A stretch of 36,511 nucleotides of DNA from Candidatus Pelagibacterales bacterium. GTDB lineage: Bacteria; Pseudomonadota; Alphaproteobacteria; TMED109. A program made the position numbers and the translations under genes. This document shows positions 6,512 to 14,871 of the stretch, piece after piece; the first letter of the stretch is position 1, and every line of letters starts with the position of its first letter. The notes under the pieces were generated by a model, which was not told the origin of the DNA, made no database searches, and saw only the letters and a list, made by a program, of their open reading frames with translations. The stretch covers positions 1-36,511 of the forward strand of contig PAZF01000024.1 in the NCBI GenBank assembly GCA_002715505.1, written 5' to 3'.

Positions 6512-6809
6512 GCTATTTAAAGTTTCTGGGACAAGCATGAAACCAACTGCTTTTCCTGGAGACTATATAGTTGCAACTACTTTGCTTAAAAGTTTTTTTT
6601 TAAAAAAAAGGCTAATAATTTTTTTTGATGAGACTCATTCCTACGTCATTAAAAGAATTGCTAATAAAAACAAATCATTATTAACTCTTAAAAGTGATAA
6701 TACCTCAACATCATCTGTGTTTTGTGATAAAAAAATTCAACAGAATAAAGTTTTATTTATTGTTTTGTTAATAATAAAAAAAAAATATATAAGTATGTTC
6801 TTTGCATAG
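6504..6809 (+). CDS. sodX: Nickel superoxide dismutase maturation protease (S24/S26 signal-peptidase-like)
   Basis: A 101-residue serine protease of the S24/S26 type that removes the SodN leader so that His1 and Cys2 of the hook can bind nickel. The Ser11 motif (VSGTSMKPT) is followed by PGD (18-20), and the general-base Lys is probably Lys50 (YVIKRI). The conserved SDN segment follows near residue 64. It starts at GTG inside the last codons of sodN, so the two are translationally coupled. It has no long N-terminal membrane anchor; the C-terminus is hydrophobic. A run of nine T then eight A (6593-6609) lies in the gene and could be slippage-prone, but the frame is intact across it. Confidence 0.9.
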   Translation: MFKLFKVSGTSMKPTAFPGDYIVATTLLKSFFLKKRLIIFFDETHSYVIKRIANKNKSLLTLKSDNTSTSSVFCDKKIQQNKVLFIVLLIIKKKYISMFFA

Positions 6810-6853
6810 AAAAATTATTAAATAATATTAATATATTTTTAGTTTTTTTTAAG

Positions 6854-6872
6854 TATAATCATAATAGGGGGG
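6854..6872 (+). promoter_or_regulatory. -10 element and strong ribosome binding site of the PuuD-like gene
   Basis: TATAAT at 6854-6859 is followed by AGGGGGG at 6866-6872, 4 nt before the ATG at 6877. If the -10 is used, transcription would begin within or next to the ribosome binding site, which would leave a very short leader. No convincing -35 is seen. Confidence 0.35.
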
Positions 6873-6876
6873 AATT

Positions 6877-7473
6877 ATGATATATGTACTTACGTCTTTG
6901 AATAAAACTCTAGTTGTTGGTTTAATATTAACACTATGTTTTTTTGGATATTACTTTTCATTAGGTAATGATTTTGATGTTTATTTTTTGCAGGTTATCT
7001 TTAGATATATACACGTTTTTGCAGGAATTGTATGGATAGGGCTACTGTATTATTTTAATTTTGTTCAAATTCCTAATATGCCTAAAATTCCAGATGAACA
7101 AAAACCAGCTATAGGAAAAGTAATTGCGCCAGCAGCTTTATGGTACTTCAGATGGGGAGCTATGATTACTCTTATCTCAGGTATAATTTTAGCTCATTTG
7201 AATGGATATTTGCTTTCTGCTCTTCAACTAGGAATTAATGAAAGTAATCCTAAAAACACAGCAATTGGAATAGGAATGTGGCTAGCAATTATTATGTGGT
7301 TTAATGTGTGGTTTGTTATATGGCCTAACCAAAAAAAAGCACTTGGTATAATTGAGGTTTCAGCAGATCAAAAAGCAACTTCTGCTAAAACTGCAATGCT
7401 TTTCTCTAGAACAAATACACTTTTATCAATTCCGATGCTTTTTGCAATGGTTTCTGCACAAAATATTTGGTAA
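6877..7473 (+). CDS. PuuD-type membrane protein (urate hydroxylase membrane domain), without cytochrome c domain
   Basis: A 198-residue integral membrane protein with about five helices (roughly 9-28, 38-62, 88-108, 128-150, 178-197). It matches the N-terminal membrane part of PuuD urate hydroxylases: HVFAGIVWIGLLYYFNFVQIP (starting at His46, a possible heme ligand), KVIAPAALWYFRWGA, WFVIWPNQKKALG and SRTNTLLSIPMLFAM. Full PuuD proteins carry a C-terminal cytochrome c domain; here the protein ends after the last helix. Short homologues are common in marine alphaproteobacteria and are often mislabelled as NusG. No purine-degradation genes lie nearby, so urate as substrate is not supported by context. 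It stands alone and is convergent, 9 nt away, with the deacylase gene. Confidence 0.82.
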   Translation: MIYVLTSLNKTLVVGLILTLCFFGYYFSLGNDFDVYFLQVIFRYIHVFAGIVWIGLLYYFNFVQIPNMPKIPDEQKPAIGKVIAPAALWYFRWGAMITLISGIILAHLNGYLLSALQLGINESNPKNTAIGIGMWLAIIMWFNVWFVIWPNQKKALGIIEVSADQKATSAKTAMLFSRTNTLLSIPMLFAMVSAQNIW

Positions 7474-7482
7474 GTTTATAGT

Positions 7483-9150
7483 TTAGGGTAAATAGGATCT
7501 TATTAATTTTCCATTAAAATAATTATTATGAAAATAATCAGCTCCGTTTACCCAAATACCTTTTATTCCTAAGGGGCTTACTTTTAATCTGGTAGATCCT
7601 CCTGGTAAATCTTTAATTCTTGAGGTTTTAGAAACTCCTACTTTTTTAGGATCAAATAATAGCATATCTGCATAATATCCTGGTAACAGTTTTCCTCTTT
7701 TTGGAATTCTATAAATATCTGCTTGCTTTCCTGTTAAATTATAAACTGCCTCTTCTAAATTCATAACTCCTAGATCTCTGCTCCATTTACCCAGTAAATC
7801 AAGCCCATAACCTGCATCGCAGAGTAATGAAAGATGTGCTCCTGCATCTGACAAAGAGATGGTTGCATTATCATGTAAAATTAATTTTTTTACCTCATCC
7901 TCGTCCGTATTGAGTAACTCAGCAATAAATAAATCGTCTTTTCCTAATACTGATAAAGTATTATCAATTATCCAATCGAATGGATCTTTATTTTCTTTAG
8001 AAGAAATTTCTCGAACACTTAGACCTTCGTACTTTTTATTATTTTCACGCTTTGCTTCAATAAGTTTTATTTTATTCCAATCGCCAACAAATAATTTATT
8101 CTTACTAGAGTCATAAATTTCTTCTTTGACCCTTTTCCTAAAGTTATCATCTCTTAATATATTCATTTTTTTTTTATTGTCTTTTTCCATCATATAAGAT
8201 TTCCATGATGATAGGCCTTCTAGCATATAAGGTTCATTCATAGTGAATTCCATTGTAAGAGGTCTGCAGGAAACCTGTCCCCAAAATTCAAAGCCTTTTT
8301 TAGAAGAAGTTGATATGTCATTAAGAGTATTGATTGCCCAATCTTTTTTAGTAGGATTATAAAAAATAGCCGCAATCATGGCAGGTCTTTTTATTCCCTT
8401 CATCATAATTTCTACATCTTCTATTGTAGTATTATTAGACTTAGTAAGCATAAAAACACCTCTACTTTGATAAGACATTGCTTTAATTAATCTGCTAATT
8501 TCATTGTTTGATGCTAATCTTGAGGGCATAGGACGTCCTCCAGCTCCATTGTGACCTTCAAAAGTAGAAGTTGCAAAACCAATAGCTCCACATTTCATAG
8601 CATCTTTTACTATTTCTTCCATTTCTTTTATCTCACTCTCACTAGCCTCTCTCTCCATTGCTGCTTCTCCCATACTCCATATTCTTACAGCTGAATGTCC
8701 TACATAAGAGCAAATATTTAGTGCAAGATTTTTTTTTTCTAGTAAATTAAGATAATCGCCGTAGGTTTCATAACTCCAATCCATGCCATTTTTTAGTGCA
8801 TTGAAAGGCATCCCTTCAACTTTGATAAGGTTTTGCATATTGAGATCTCTATGTGCTAATTTACAAGGTGCTAGTGTAAAACCACAATTTCCTATTATTG
8901 CTGTAGTCACTCCTAGGTCAAGTGAAGGTGAAGCTAAATTATCCCAAGTAAGTTGCGCATCATAATGAGTGTGAGTATCTATTATACCAGGACATAAAAT
9001 ATTTCCTTCAGCATTAAAAGTATTTTTACTGGCACCTATTTTTTTTCCTCTTTCTACAATAATATTTTGTTTAATTCCAATTTCGCCTTCAAAAAAAGAA
9101 GTGCCTGTGCCATCTATTATCTTAGCGTTTATTATTTTTGTATCATACAT
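7483..9150 (-). CDS. N-acyl-D-amino-acid deacylase (D-aminoacylase), amidohydrolase superfamily
   Basis: A 555-residue zinc amidohydrolase. The N-terminal beta domain is followed by the metal site DTHTHYDAQ (H60, H62), the zinc-bridging cysteine in GNCGF (C89), further His motifs YVGHSAVR and FEGHNGAGG, and the late aspartate in SLSDAGAHLS. This pattern is that of D-aminoacylases, which release D-amino acids from N-acyl-D-amino acids; the related D-hydantoinase and N-acyl-D-glutamate enzymes cannot be excluded. It follows the HMG-CoA lyase stop by 6 nt and so is the last gene of the leucine operon. A link to D-amino acids derived from cell walls or aged proteins is an inference from position. 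Confidence 0.88.
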   Translation of the reverse strand: MYDTKIINAKIIDGTGTSFFEGEIGIKQNIIVERGKKIGASKNTFNAEGNILCPGIIDTHTHYDAQLTWDNLASPSLDLGVTTAIIGNCGFTLAPCKLAHRDLNMQNLIKVEGMPFNALKNGMDWSYETYGDYLNLLEKKNLALNICSYVGHSAVRIWSMGEAAMEREASESEIKEMEEIVKDAMKCGAIGFATSTFEGHNGAGGRPMPSRLASNNEISRLIKAMSYQSRGVFMLTKSNNTTIEDVEIMMKGIKRPAMIAAIFYNPTKKDWAINTLNDISTSSKKGFEFWGQVSCRPLTMEFTMNEPYMLEGLSSWKSYMMEKDNKKKMNILRDDNFRKRVKEEIYDSSKNKLFVGDWNKIKLIEAKRENNKKYEGLSVREISSKENKDPFDWIIDNTLSVLGKDDLFIAELLNTDEDEVKKLILHDNATISLSDAGAHLSLLCDAGYGLDLLGKWSRDLGVMNLEEAVYNLTGKQADIYRIPKRGKLLPGYYADMLLFDPKKVGVSKTSRIKDLPGGSTRLKVSPLGIKGIWVNGADYFHNNYFNGKLIRSYLP

Positions 9151-9156
9151 ATTGTT

Positions 9157-10053
9157 TTAGTTAGCAGTCAATGCCAACGCTACTTTGCTTGAAATATTTC
9201 TTTTCAATATTTTATAAATAAACCTTGATGCTTTTAAAACTTTTTTTAAATCAACTTCACAATAAACACCCATTCCTTTAAGCATATACAATACATCCTC
9301 AGTAGCTACATTTCCTGTTGCTCCTTTTGCATAGGGACATCCTCCTAAACCGCCTACAGAAGTATCATAAGTAGAAACGCCCATTTGAAGGCTAGCATAA
9401 ATATTTGCTAAAGCTTGTCCATAAGTATCATGCAAATGCATAGCTATTTTTGAAACTTTTATCTTTTTTGCAACAGCACTGATTAATTTCTTGGTTTCAT
9501 TAGGCGTTCCATAACCAACAGTGTCTCCTAATGATACTTCATAGCATCCTTCCTCTATTAAAAAATTTGCTAGATCAGAGGTTTTTTTATAACTAATTTT
9601 TCCTTCATAAGGACACCCTAAAACACAGCTAATATATGCCCTTATCTTAATATTGTGTTTTATTGCAATTTTAATTATTTCTTTTATATTTTTTTTTGTT
9701 TCCTTTACTCCACAATTTGTATTTTTTTTAGAAAAAGTTTCGGAGGCAGTGGTAAATACACAAATATTCTTTACTTTGTTTTTTACTGCATTATTCAGAC
9801 CTTCCATGTTTGGAACTAGCAAAGGATAATTAATTTTTTTACTTTTTGTAATATTTTTATAAATTAAATCACTATTTTGCATTTGCGGAACCCATCTTGG
9901 AGAAACAAAAGATCCAACCTCAATATCAGAATAGTTACATAATGATAAAAGATTAATAAACTTTATTTTATTCTCTAAAGAAATATTTATTTTTTCATTT
10001 TGAAGACCGTCTCTAGGTCCTACTTCATAAATTTTAATATTTTTTGGGGTCAT
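9157..10053 (-). CDS. Hydroxymethylglutaryl-CoA lyase
   Basis: Splits HMG-CoA into acetyl-CoA and acetoacetate, the last step of leucine degradation. The 298-residue TIM barrel is of normal length. Catalytic R14-D15 (EVGPRDGLQNE), the metal ligands H206 and H208 (HLHDTYG) and the active-site loop Cys239 (GGLGGCP) are all present. The start overlaps the hydratase stop by 4 nt (ATGA type), showing tight coupling. The acetoacetate produced would need an acetoacetyl-CoA synthetase or a CoA-transferase, not seen in this window, before the thiolase encoded upstream could cleave it. The gene corresponds to liuE / mvaB of other bacteria. Confidence 0.96.
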   Translation of the reverse strand: MTPKNIKIYEVGPRDGLQNEKINISLENKIKFINLLSLCNYSDIEVGSFVSPRWVPQMQNSDLIYKNITKSKKINYPLLVPNMEGLNNAVKNKVKNICVFTTASETFSKKNTNCGVKETKKNIKEIIKIAIKHNIKIRAYISCVLGCPYEGKISYKKTSDLANFLIEEGCYEVSLGDTVGYGTPNETKKLISAVAKKIKVSKIAMHLHDTYGQALANIYASLQMGVSTYDTSVGGLGGCPYAKGATGNVATEDVLYMLKGMGVYCEVDLKKVLKASRFIYKILKRNISSKVALALTAN

Positions 10054-10841
10054 TTTTTACTCCAACTAGGCTTTCTTTTTTCTAGAAACGCGCTCAGTCC
10101 CTCTTGAGCTTCTCTAGTTATCCTAATTTTTGATATAGTATCAGTAGTTTGATTTATTACTATATTGTCAATTTCCTTATAGTAAATTTTTTTTAAAAAT
10201 GATTTAATTTTATTTTGCGCAATGGGTGCCGAATTAATTAAATTTTTAAGTAATTGTGATGAATTTAAATTGAAATCCTTCAAATTTACAATATCATCTA
10301 TTAATCCTATATTTAAGGCTTTCTCTGAATTAAATACTTCTCCTGTTAAAAAAAGTTTTTTTGAAGCCTTATAGCCAATTGTTCTAATAACGTAAGGAGC
10401 TATCATTGCAGGCACTAGTCCTAATTTAACTTCTGAAAAACAAAAGTTGCTTTCTTTTACACTTAAAGCGAAATCACTGGCAGCTATTATACCTAGTGCA
10501 CCACCAAAAGCATTGCCATTTACTATAGAAACTATAGGCTTGGGGAAAAAATCAATAGCTTTTAACATTTCCGTAAAAGCTTTAGATTCCTTTTTATTTT
10601 GATTGTAGCTGAGATTTTTTGATTTTTTCATCCATATTAAATCAGCTCCAGAAGAAAAAGTATCTCCTTCTCCACTCAGAATTAGAACCCTGCATTGATT
10701 AGATTTTTCAAAAAATTTAAGTGCTTTTTTTATTTCCAATATCATATTTGGATTAAATGCATTTTTAGTTTTTGGATTTGAGAATAAAACGCTTACAATG
10801 CCCTGGTTAGAAATATCTAATTTTAAATTTTTAAAATTCAT
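10050..10841 (-). CDS. Enoyl-CoA hydratase, probable methylglutaconyl-CoA hydratase
   Basis: Crotonase-fold protein of 263 residues. The oxyanion-hole segments FSSGADLIWM (62-71) and GNAFGGALG (109-117) and the catalytic glutamate E137 (SEVKLGLVP) are in place; the second usual glutamate region around GGALG has Gly/Ala, as in AUH/LiuC. The place between methylcrotonyl-CoA carboxylase beta and HMG-CoA lyase marks it as the step turning 3-methylglutaconyl-CoA into HMG-CoA (LiuC role). It begins 9 nt after the carboxylase stop and overlaps the lyase by 4 nt. A plain enoyl-CoA hydratase with wider substrates is the alternative. Confidence 0.9.
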   Translation of the reverse strand: MNFKNLKLDISNQGIVSVLFSNPKTKNAFNPNMILEIKKALKFFEKSNQCRVLILSGEGDTFSSGADLIWMKKSKNLSYNQNKKESKAFTEMLKAIDFFPKPIVSIVNGNAFGGALGIIAASDFALSVKESNFCFSEVKLGLVPAMIAPYVIRTIGYKASKKLFLTGEVFNSEKALNIGLIDDIVNLKDFNLNSSQLLKNLINSAPIAQNKIKSFLKKIYYKEIDNIVINQTTDTISKIRITREAQEGLSAFLEKRKPSWSKK

Positions 10842-10850
10842 AATAGAGGC

Positions 10851-12458
10851 TTACATTCGAAAAACACCAAAGTTTTCTCTTTGTTTCAATATGTTTTGTG
10901 TAAATGATAGACTGTTTCCTAGTATAATCCTAGTATCTAGAGGATCTATGATACCATCATCCCATAATCTAGCTGAAGCATAATAAGGAGATCCTTCCTT
11001 TTCAAACTTTTGGCTTATACTATTCATAAAGCTGTTTTTTTCAGTTTCATTCCATTTTTTACCAGAAGAACTAATTTGTGATTCTTTAACTGAAGCCAAA
11101 ACTTTAGCAGCAATTTCTCCACCCATCACTGAAATTTTTGAATTTGGCCAAGAAAATAAAAATCTTGGGCTATAAGCTCTACCACACATTGCATAATTTC
11201 CTGCTCCGAAAGAGCCTCCTATAATAATAGTTATTTTAGGAACAGTAACAGTAGACACAGCATTAACCAACTTTGCTCCGTCTTTAGCAATTCCTTTTTC
11301 CTCAAACTTTTTTCCAATTATAAACCCAGAAATATTCTGCAGAAAAATTATTGGTATTCTTCTTTGTTCACAAAGCTGAATAAAGTGTGCCCCTTTAAGT
11401 GAAGACTCTGAAAATAATACTCCATTATTTGCTAAAATACCTACTGGAAATCCCATTATATAAGCAAACCCAGTAACCAAAGTAGTGCCATAGTCTTTTT
11501 TAAATTCTTCTAACTCTGAATTATCAACAATTCTTGAAATAATTTCTCTTACATCATATTGTTCCCTTAAATCAGTTGGAACTATTCCATAGATATCTTT
11601 TGCATCATATTTAGGGTTAATAGATTTTTTTTCTGCTAAATTTTTAGGCTTAGTATAATTTACAAACTCTAAAATAGATTTAATTTTATCTAAGGCTTGA
11701 TAATCATTTTCAGCAAAATAATCTGCCACACCTGATAAAGTACTATGTAATTTTGCTCCTCCTAATTCTTGAGAATTGCTTACCTCACCTGTAGCAGCTT
11801 TAACTAAGTGGGGGCCTCCTAAAAATATTGTTCCATTATCCTTGACTATAATTGTTTGGTCTGACATTGCAGGGATATAAGCTCCTCCTGCAGTACATGA
11901 TCCTAAAACTGCAGAAATTTGTGGTATTCCTCTTGATGACATCACAGCCATTTCATAAAAAATTCTACCAAAACCATCTTTGTCTGCAAATATTCCTGTT
12001 TGTTCTTGTAAGTTTGCACCACCTGAGTCAACTAAATGTATGCATGCAAGATTATTTTCTCTTGCTATTTCTAAACTTCTTAGATGTTTTTTAACTGTAA
12101 TAGGAAAATAAGTACCTCCTTTGACAGTTGCATCATTAGCAATTATAATGCTATCTCTTCCAGAAACTTTTCCTATTATTGAAATTAAGCCTGCACTTGG
12201 AATATCACTTTTATCTAAATCAAGGCCTGCTAAGCATCCTATTTCAACACAATTCTTTTCATCATCTAGTAAATATTTTACTCTTTCCCTTACTAGAAGT
12301 TTTCCTCTTTTTATGTGTTTTTTCCTAGCATCAAGTGAACCTCCTATTTTTACTAATCTTTTCTTTTTGTTAAGTTCTGAAACTAGTTCTTTCATAGCCT
12401 CGTAATTTTTTTTAAAACCTGAAGATTTTCTATTTAAATTTGATTTAATGGTTCTCAA
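10851..12458 (-). CDS. Methylcrotonyl-CoA carboxylase, beta (carboxyltransferase) subunit
   Basis: Transfers carboxyl from biotin to 3-methylcrotonyl-CoA in leucine breakdown. The 535-residue length and the segments VDSGGANLQEQTGIF, DGFGRIFYEMAVMSS and LGSCTAGGAYIPAMSDQ are those of MCC beta rather than PCC beta. The second crotonase-like half has GFIIGKKFEEKGIAKDGAK and GSFGAGNYAMCGRAY. It overlaps the thiolase stop by 4 nt. The biotin-carrying alpha subunit (liuD), which normally neighbours it, is absent from this operon; the only alpha subunit in the window is the one beside pccB. Corresponds to liuB. Confidence 0.95.
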   Translation of the reverse strand: MRTIKSNLNRKSSGFKKNYEAMKELVSELNKKKRLVKIGGSLDARKKHIKRGKLLVRERVKYLLDDEKNCVEIGCLAGLDLDKSDIPSAGLISIIGKVSGRDSIIIANDATVKGGTYFPITVKKHLRSLEIARENNLACIHLVDSGGANLQEQTGIFADKDGFGRIFYEMAVMSSRGIPQISAVLGSCTAGGAYIPAMSDQTIIVKDNGTIFLGGPHLVKAATGEVSNSQELGGAKLHSTLSGVADYFAENDYQALDKIKSILEFVNYTKPKNLAEKKSINPKYDAKDIYGIVPTDLREQYDVREIISRIVDNSELEEFKKDYGTTLVTGFAYIMGFPVGILANNGVLFSESSLKGAHFIQLCEQRRIPIIFLQNISGFIIGKKFEEKGIAKDGAKLVNAVSTVTVPKITIIIGGSFGAGNYAMCGRAYSPRFLFSWPNSKISVMGGEIAAKVLASVKESQISSSGKKWNETEKNSFMNSISQKFEKEGSPYYASARLWDDGIIDPLDTRIILGNSLSFTQNILKQRENFGVFRM

Positions 12459-13642
12459 TCTAATAACTCCAAAGAGATAGCAGTCGCCTCACCGCCTCCA
12501 ATACACAAAGAGGCTATACCTTTTTTCAGATTTTGGTTTTTAAGATTGTTTATTAAAGTAGCAACAATTCTTGCCCCAGACGCTCCTACAGGATGTCCTA
12601 ATGCACAAGCTCCTCCACTAATATTTAAAATTTCTTTAGGAATACTTAACTCTTTAATTACAGCCATAGGAACTACTGCAAAAGCTTCGTTTACCTCAAA
12701 CAAATCAACATCAGTTTTATTCCAACCTGATTTTTCTAAAACATCGTTTATTGCTCCTATCGGAGCAGTAGTAAACCAATTTGGCTCGTGACTATTAGTT
12801 GCATGTGATACTATCTTAGCTATAGGCTTAATTCCATTTTTTTCAGCAACACTTTTTTTCATTAAGATTACAGCTGCTGCTCCATCGGATATAGAAGATG
12901 AATTGGCAGCAGTAACTGTGCCATTTTTTCTGAAAGCTGGCTTTAATTCAGGTATCTTATCTATATTTGCTTTAAACGGCTGTTCATCTTTATCTATAAT
13001 TTTTTCTAGATTTTTATTAATTATAGTTATGGGAACAATTTCATTCTTAAAATAACCCTCGTCATTAGCTTTTTTTGCTTTTTGCAAAGATTCAATAGAA
13101 AAATTATCCTGTTCTGCCCTTGTAAATTGATAATGCTCTGCTGTATCTTCAGCAAAACTTCCCATAAGCTTGCCTTCTTCATAAGCATCCTCTAGCCCAT
13201 CTAAAAACATGTGATCCTGGACTTGGTTATGTCCCATTCTTAACCCTTTTCTTACCTTAGGAAGAATATATGGAGAGTTGCTCATGCTCTCAATCCCTCC
13301 AGAAACCACAATATTATTATTTCCTGATAATATACTATCAAATCCTATCATTATTGCTTTCATTCCTGATCCGCACATTTTATTTATAGTTGTAGCTCCA
13401 ACAGTGACTGGAATTTTAGCTCCTATACTAACCTGTCTAGCAGGAGCTTGACCTAAACCTGCAGGCAATACACATCCCATTATAACCTCGTCTATTTCAT
13501 CTGTTTTGATTTTTGTGTCTTCTAAGTTTTTTTTTAGTACTAAGCTGCCAAGTTTTGTTGCCTTCAAAGATGCCAAGTCACCTTGGAAACTACCAATAGG
13601 TGTTCTTCTTGCACTTACTATAACTATATCTTCATCTTTCAT
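12455..13642 (-). CDS. Acetyl-CoA C-acetyltransferase (thiolase)
   Basis: Thiolase II family, 395 residues. Nucleophile C90 (INKMCGSGMKA), H350 (CALGHPVGASG) and the second cysteine C380 (LCIGGGEA) are present, with the NEAFAV motif. It can cleave acetoacetyl-CoA to two acetyl-CoA or run in reverse. Placed in the leucine operon, breakdown of the acetoacetate product is the likely job. A strong Shine-Dalgarno AGGAGG (complement of 13648-13653) stands 5 nt before the ATG, the clearest in this operon. The stop overlaps the carboxylase start by 4 nt. Confidence 0.95.
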   Translation of the reverse strand: MKDEDIVIVSARRTPIGSFQGDLASLKATKLGSLVLKKNLEDTKIKTDEIDEVIMGCVLPAGLGQAPARQVSIGAKIPVTVGATTINKMCGSGMKAIMIGFDSILSGNNNIVVSGGIESMSNSPYILPKVRKGLRMGHNQVQDHMFLDGLEDAYEEGKLMGSFAEDTAEHYQFTRAEQDNFSIESLQKAKKANDEGYFKNEIVPITIINKNLEKIIDKDEQPFKANIDKIPELKPAFRKNGTVTAANSSSISDGAAAVILMKKSVAEKNGIKPIAKIVSHATNSHEPNWFTTAPIGAINDVLEKSGWNKTDVDLFEVNEAFAVVPMAVIKELSIPKEILNISGGACALGHPVGASGARIVATLINNLKNQNLKKGIASLCIGGGEATAISLELLD

Positions 13643-13658
13643 TAATACCTCCTATAAC

Positions 13659-14837
13659 CTAATTATATTTTTTAAAAACTTCTCTTCCAATCAACATTCT
13701 TCTTATTTCATTAGTGCCTGCACCTATATCATATAATTTTGCATCCCTAAGCAACCTTCCAGTTGGATAATCATTTATGTATCCATTTCCACCCAAACAT
13801 TGAATAGCTTCCAAAGCCATCCATACAGCTTTCTCAGAAGAATATAAAAGAACGCCCGCCGCATCTTCCCTGGTAATTTTTCCACTATCGCAAGCTTTTG
13901 CCACCATATAACTGTAAGACTTACAAGCATTCATTGTAGTGTACATATCTGCAATTTTTCCTTGCATTAATTGAAAAGTTCCTACTGGTCTGCCAAATTG
14001 TTTTCTTTCTGAAATATAAGGAATAATAATATCCCAGCATGACGACATTATTCCTAAAGGACCTCCACTTAGTACTGCTCTTTCATAATCTAATCCGCTC
14101 ATTAGTACTTTAGTTCCTTGATTAGTTTGGCCAAGTATATTTTCTAATGGAACTTCACAATCATTAAAAACTAGCTCAGCTGTATTAGATCCTCTCATAC
14201 CTAACTTATCTAATTTTGGGGAAACCGAAAATCCTTTTGAATTCCTTTCAATAATAAAAGCAGTAATATTATTGTTTTTTTCGTCGTTTTTAGATTCAGT
14301 TTTAGCATAAACAACAAAAATATTTGCATTAGGAGCATTGGTAATCCACATCTTTGAGCCATTTAATATAAACTTGTCTCCAGACTTACTTGCCTTTAGC
14401 TTCATACTAACTACATCTGATCCCGAGCTTGCTTCGCTCATAGCTAGTGCCCCCACATGATCACCGCTAATTAATTTGGGTAAAAATTTTTCTTTTTGTT
14501 TCTTTGTGCCATTCAATCTAATCTGATTAACACATAGGTTGGAATGTGCTCCATAAGATAATCCTACTGAGGCAGATGCTCTACTTATTTCCTGCATAGC
14601 AATAATGTGTTCTAAGTAGCCTAAACCACTCCCTCCAAAGTTTTCTTCTACTGTTATTCCTAAAAGTCCCATGTCTCCCAATTTTTTCCATAGGTGCGAT
14701 GGAAAGTCATTATTTTTATCAATACTTTCGGCAAGTGGAGATATCTCCTTATCACAAAAAACTCTTATGCTTTCTTGTAAGGCATCTGTTTCATCTCCAA
14801 GATTAAAATTAAAATTTTCAGGCAAATTTGGTATCAT
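13659..14837 (-). CDS. Isovaleryl-CoA dehydrogenase
   Basis: FAD-linked acyl-CoA dehydrogenase of 392 residues converting isovaleryl-CoA to 3-methylcrotonyl-CoA, with electrons passed to ETF. The signature [13 protein letters not shown] (131-143) and the catalytic glutamate E252 ([12 protein letters not shown]) sit where isovaleryl-CoA dehydrogenases have them, in place of the C-terminal glutamate of short-chain enzymes. The C-terminal run [12 protein letters not shown]...[16 protein letters not shown] is that of the isovaleryl group. First gene of the leucine set (liuA). No Shine-Dalgarno is present; a promoter-like TTGTTA-16-TATAAT places the likely transcript start at the ATG itself. Confidence 0.95.
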   Translation of the reverse strand: MIPNLPENFNFNLGDETDALQESIRVFCDKEISPLAESIDKNNDFPSHLWKKLGDMGLLGITVEENFGGSGLGYLEHIIAMQEISRASASVGLSYGAHSNLCVNQIRLNGTKKQKEKFLPKLISGDHVGALAMSEASSGSDVVSMKLKASKSGDKFILNGSKMWITNAPNANIFVVYAKTESKNDEKNNNITAFIIERNSKGFSVSPKLDKLGMRGSNTAELVFNDCEVPLENILGQTNQGTKVLMSGLDYERAVLSGGPLGIMSSCWDIIIPYISERKQFGRPVGTFQLMQGKIADMYTTMNACKSYSYMVAKACDSGKITREDAAGVLLYSSEKAVWMALEAIQCLGGNGYINDYPTGRLLRDAKLYDIGAGTNEIRRMLIGREVFKKYN

Positions 14838-14843
14838 AAAGAA

Positions 14844-14871
14844 ATTATAATAATATTAATTACATTAACAA
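14844..14871 (-). promoter_or_regulatory. Candidate promoter giving a leaderless leucine-operon transcript
   Basis: On the minus strand TTGTTA (14871-14866), a 16-nt spacer and a perfect TATAAT (14849-14844) precede the ATG at 14837. The expected start, 7 nt after the -10, is the A of the ATG. The -35 lies over the last codons of mgtE. No ribosome binding site exists between, which fits leaderless translation. Confidence 0.5.

Noticed and set aside
6593-6609. Possible frameshift or pseudogene in sodX at the T9-A8 run
   Set aside because: The frame continues across it into the expected Lys-containing YVIKRI and SDN motifs, so the gene is intact.
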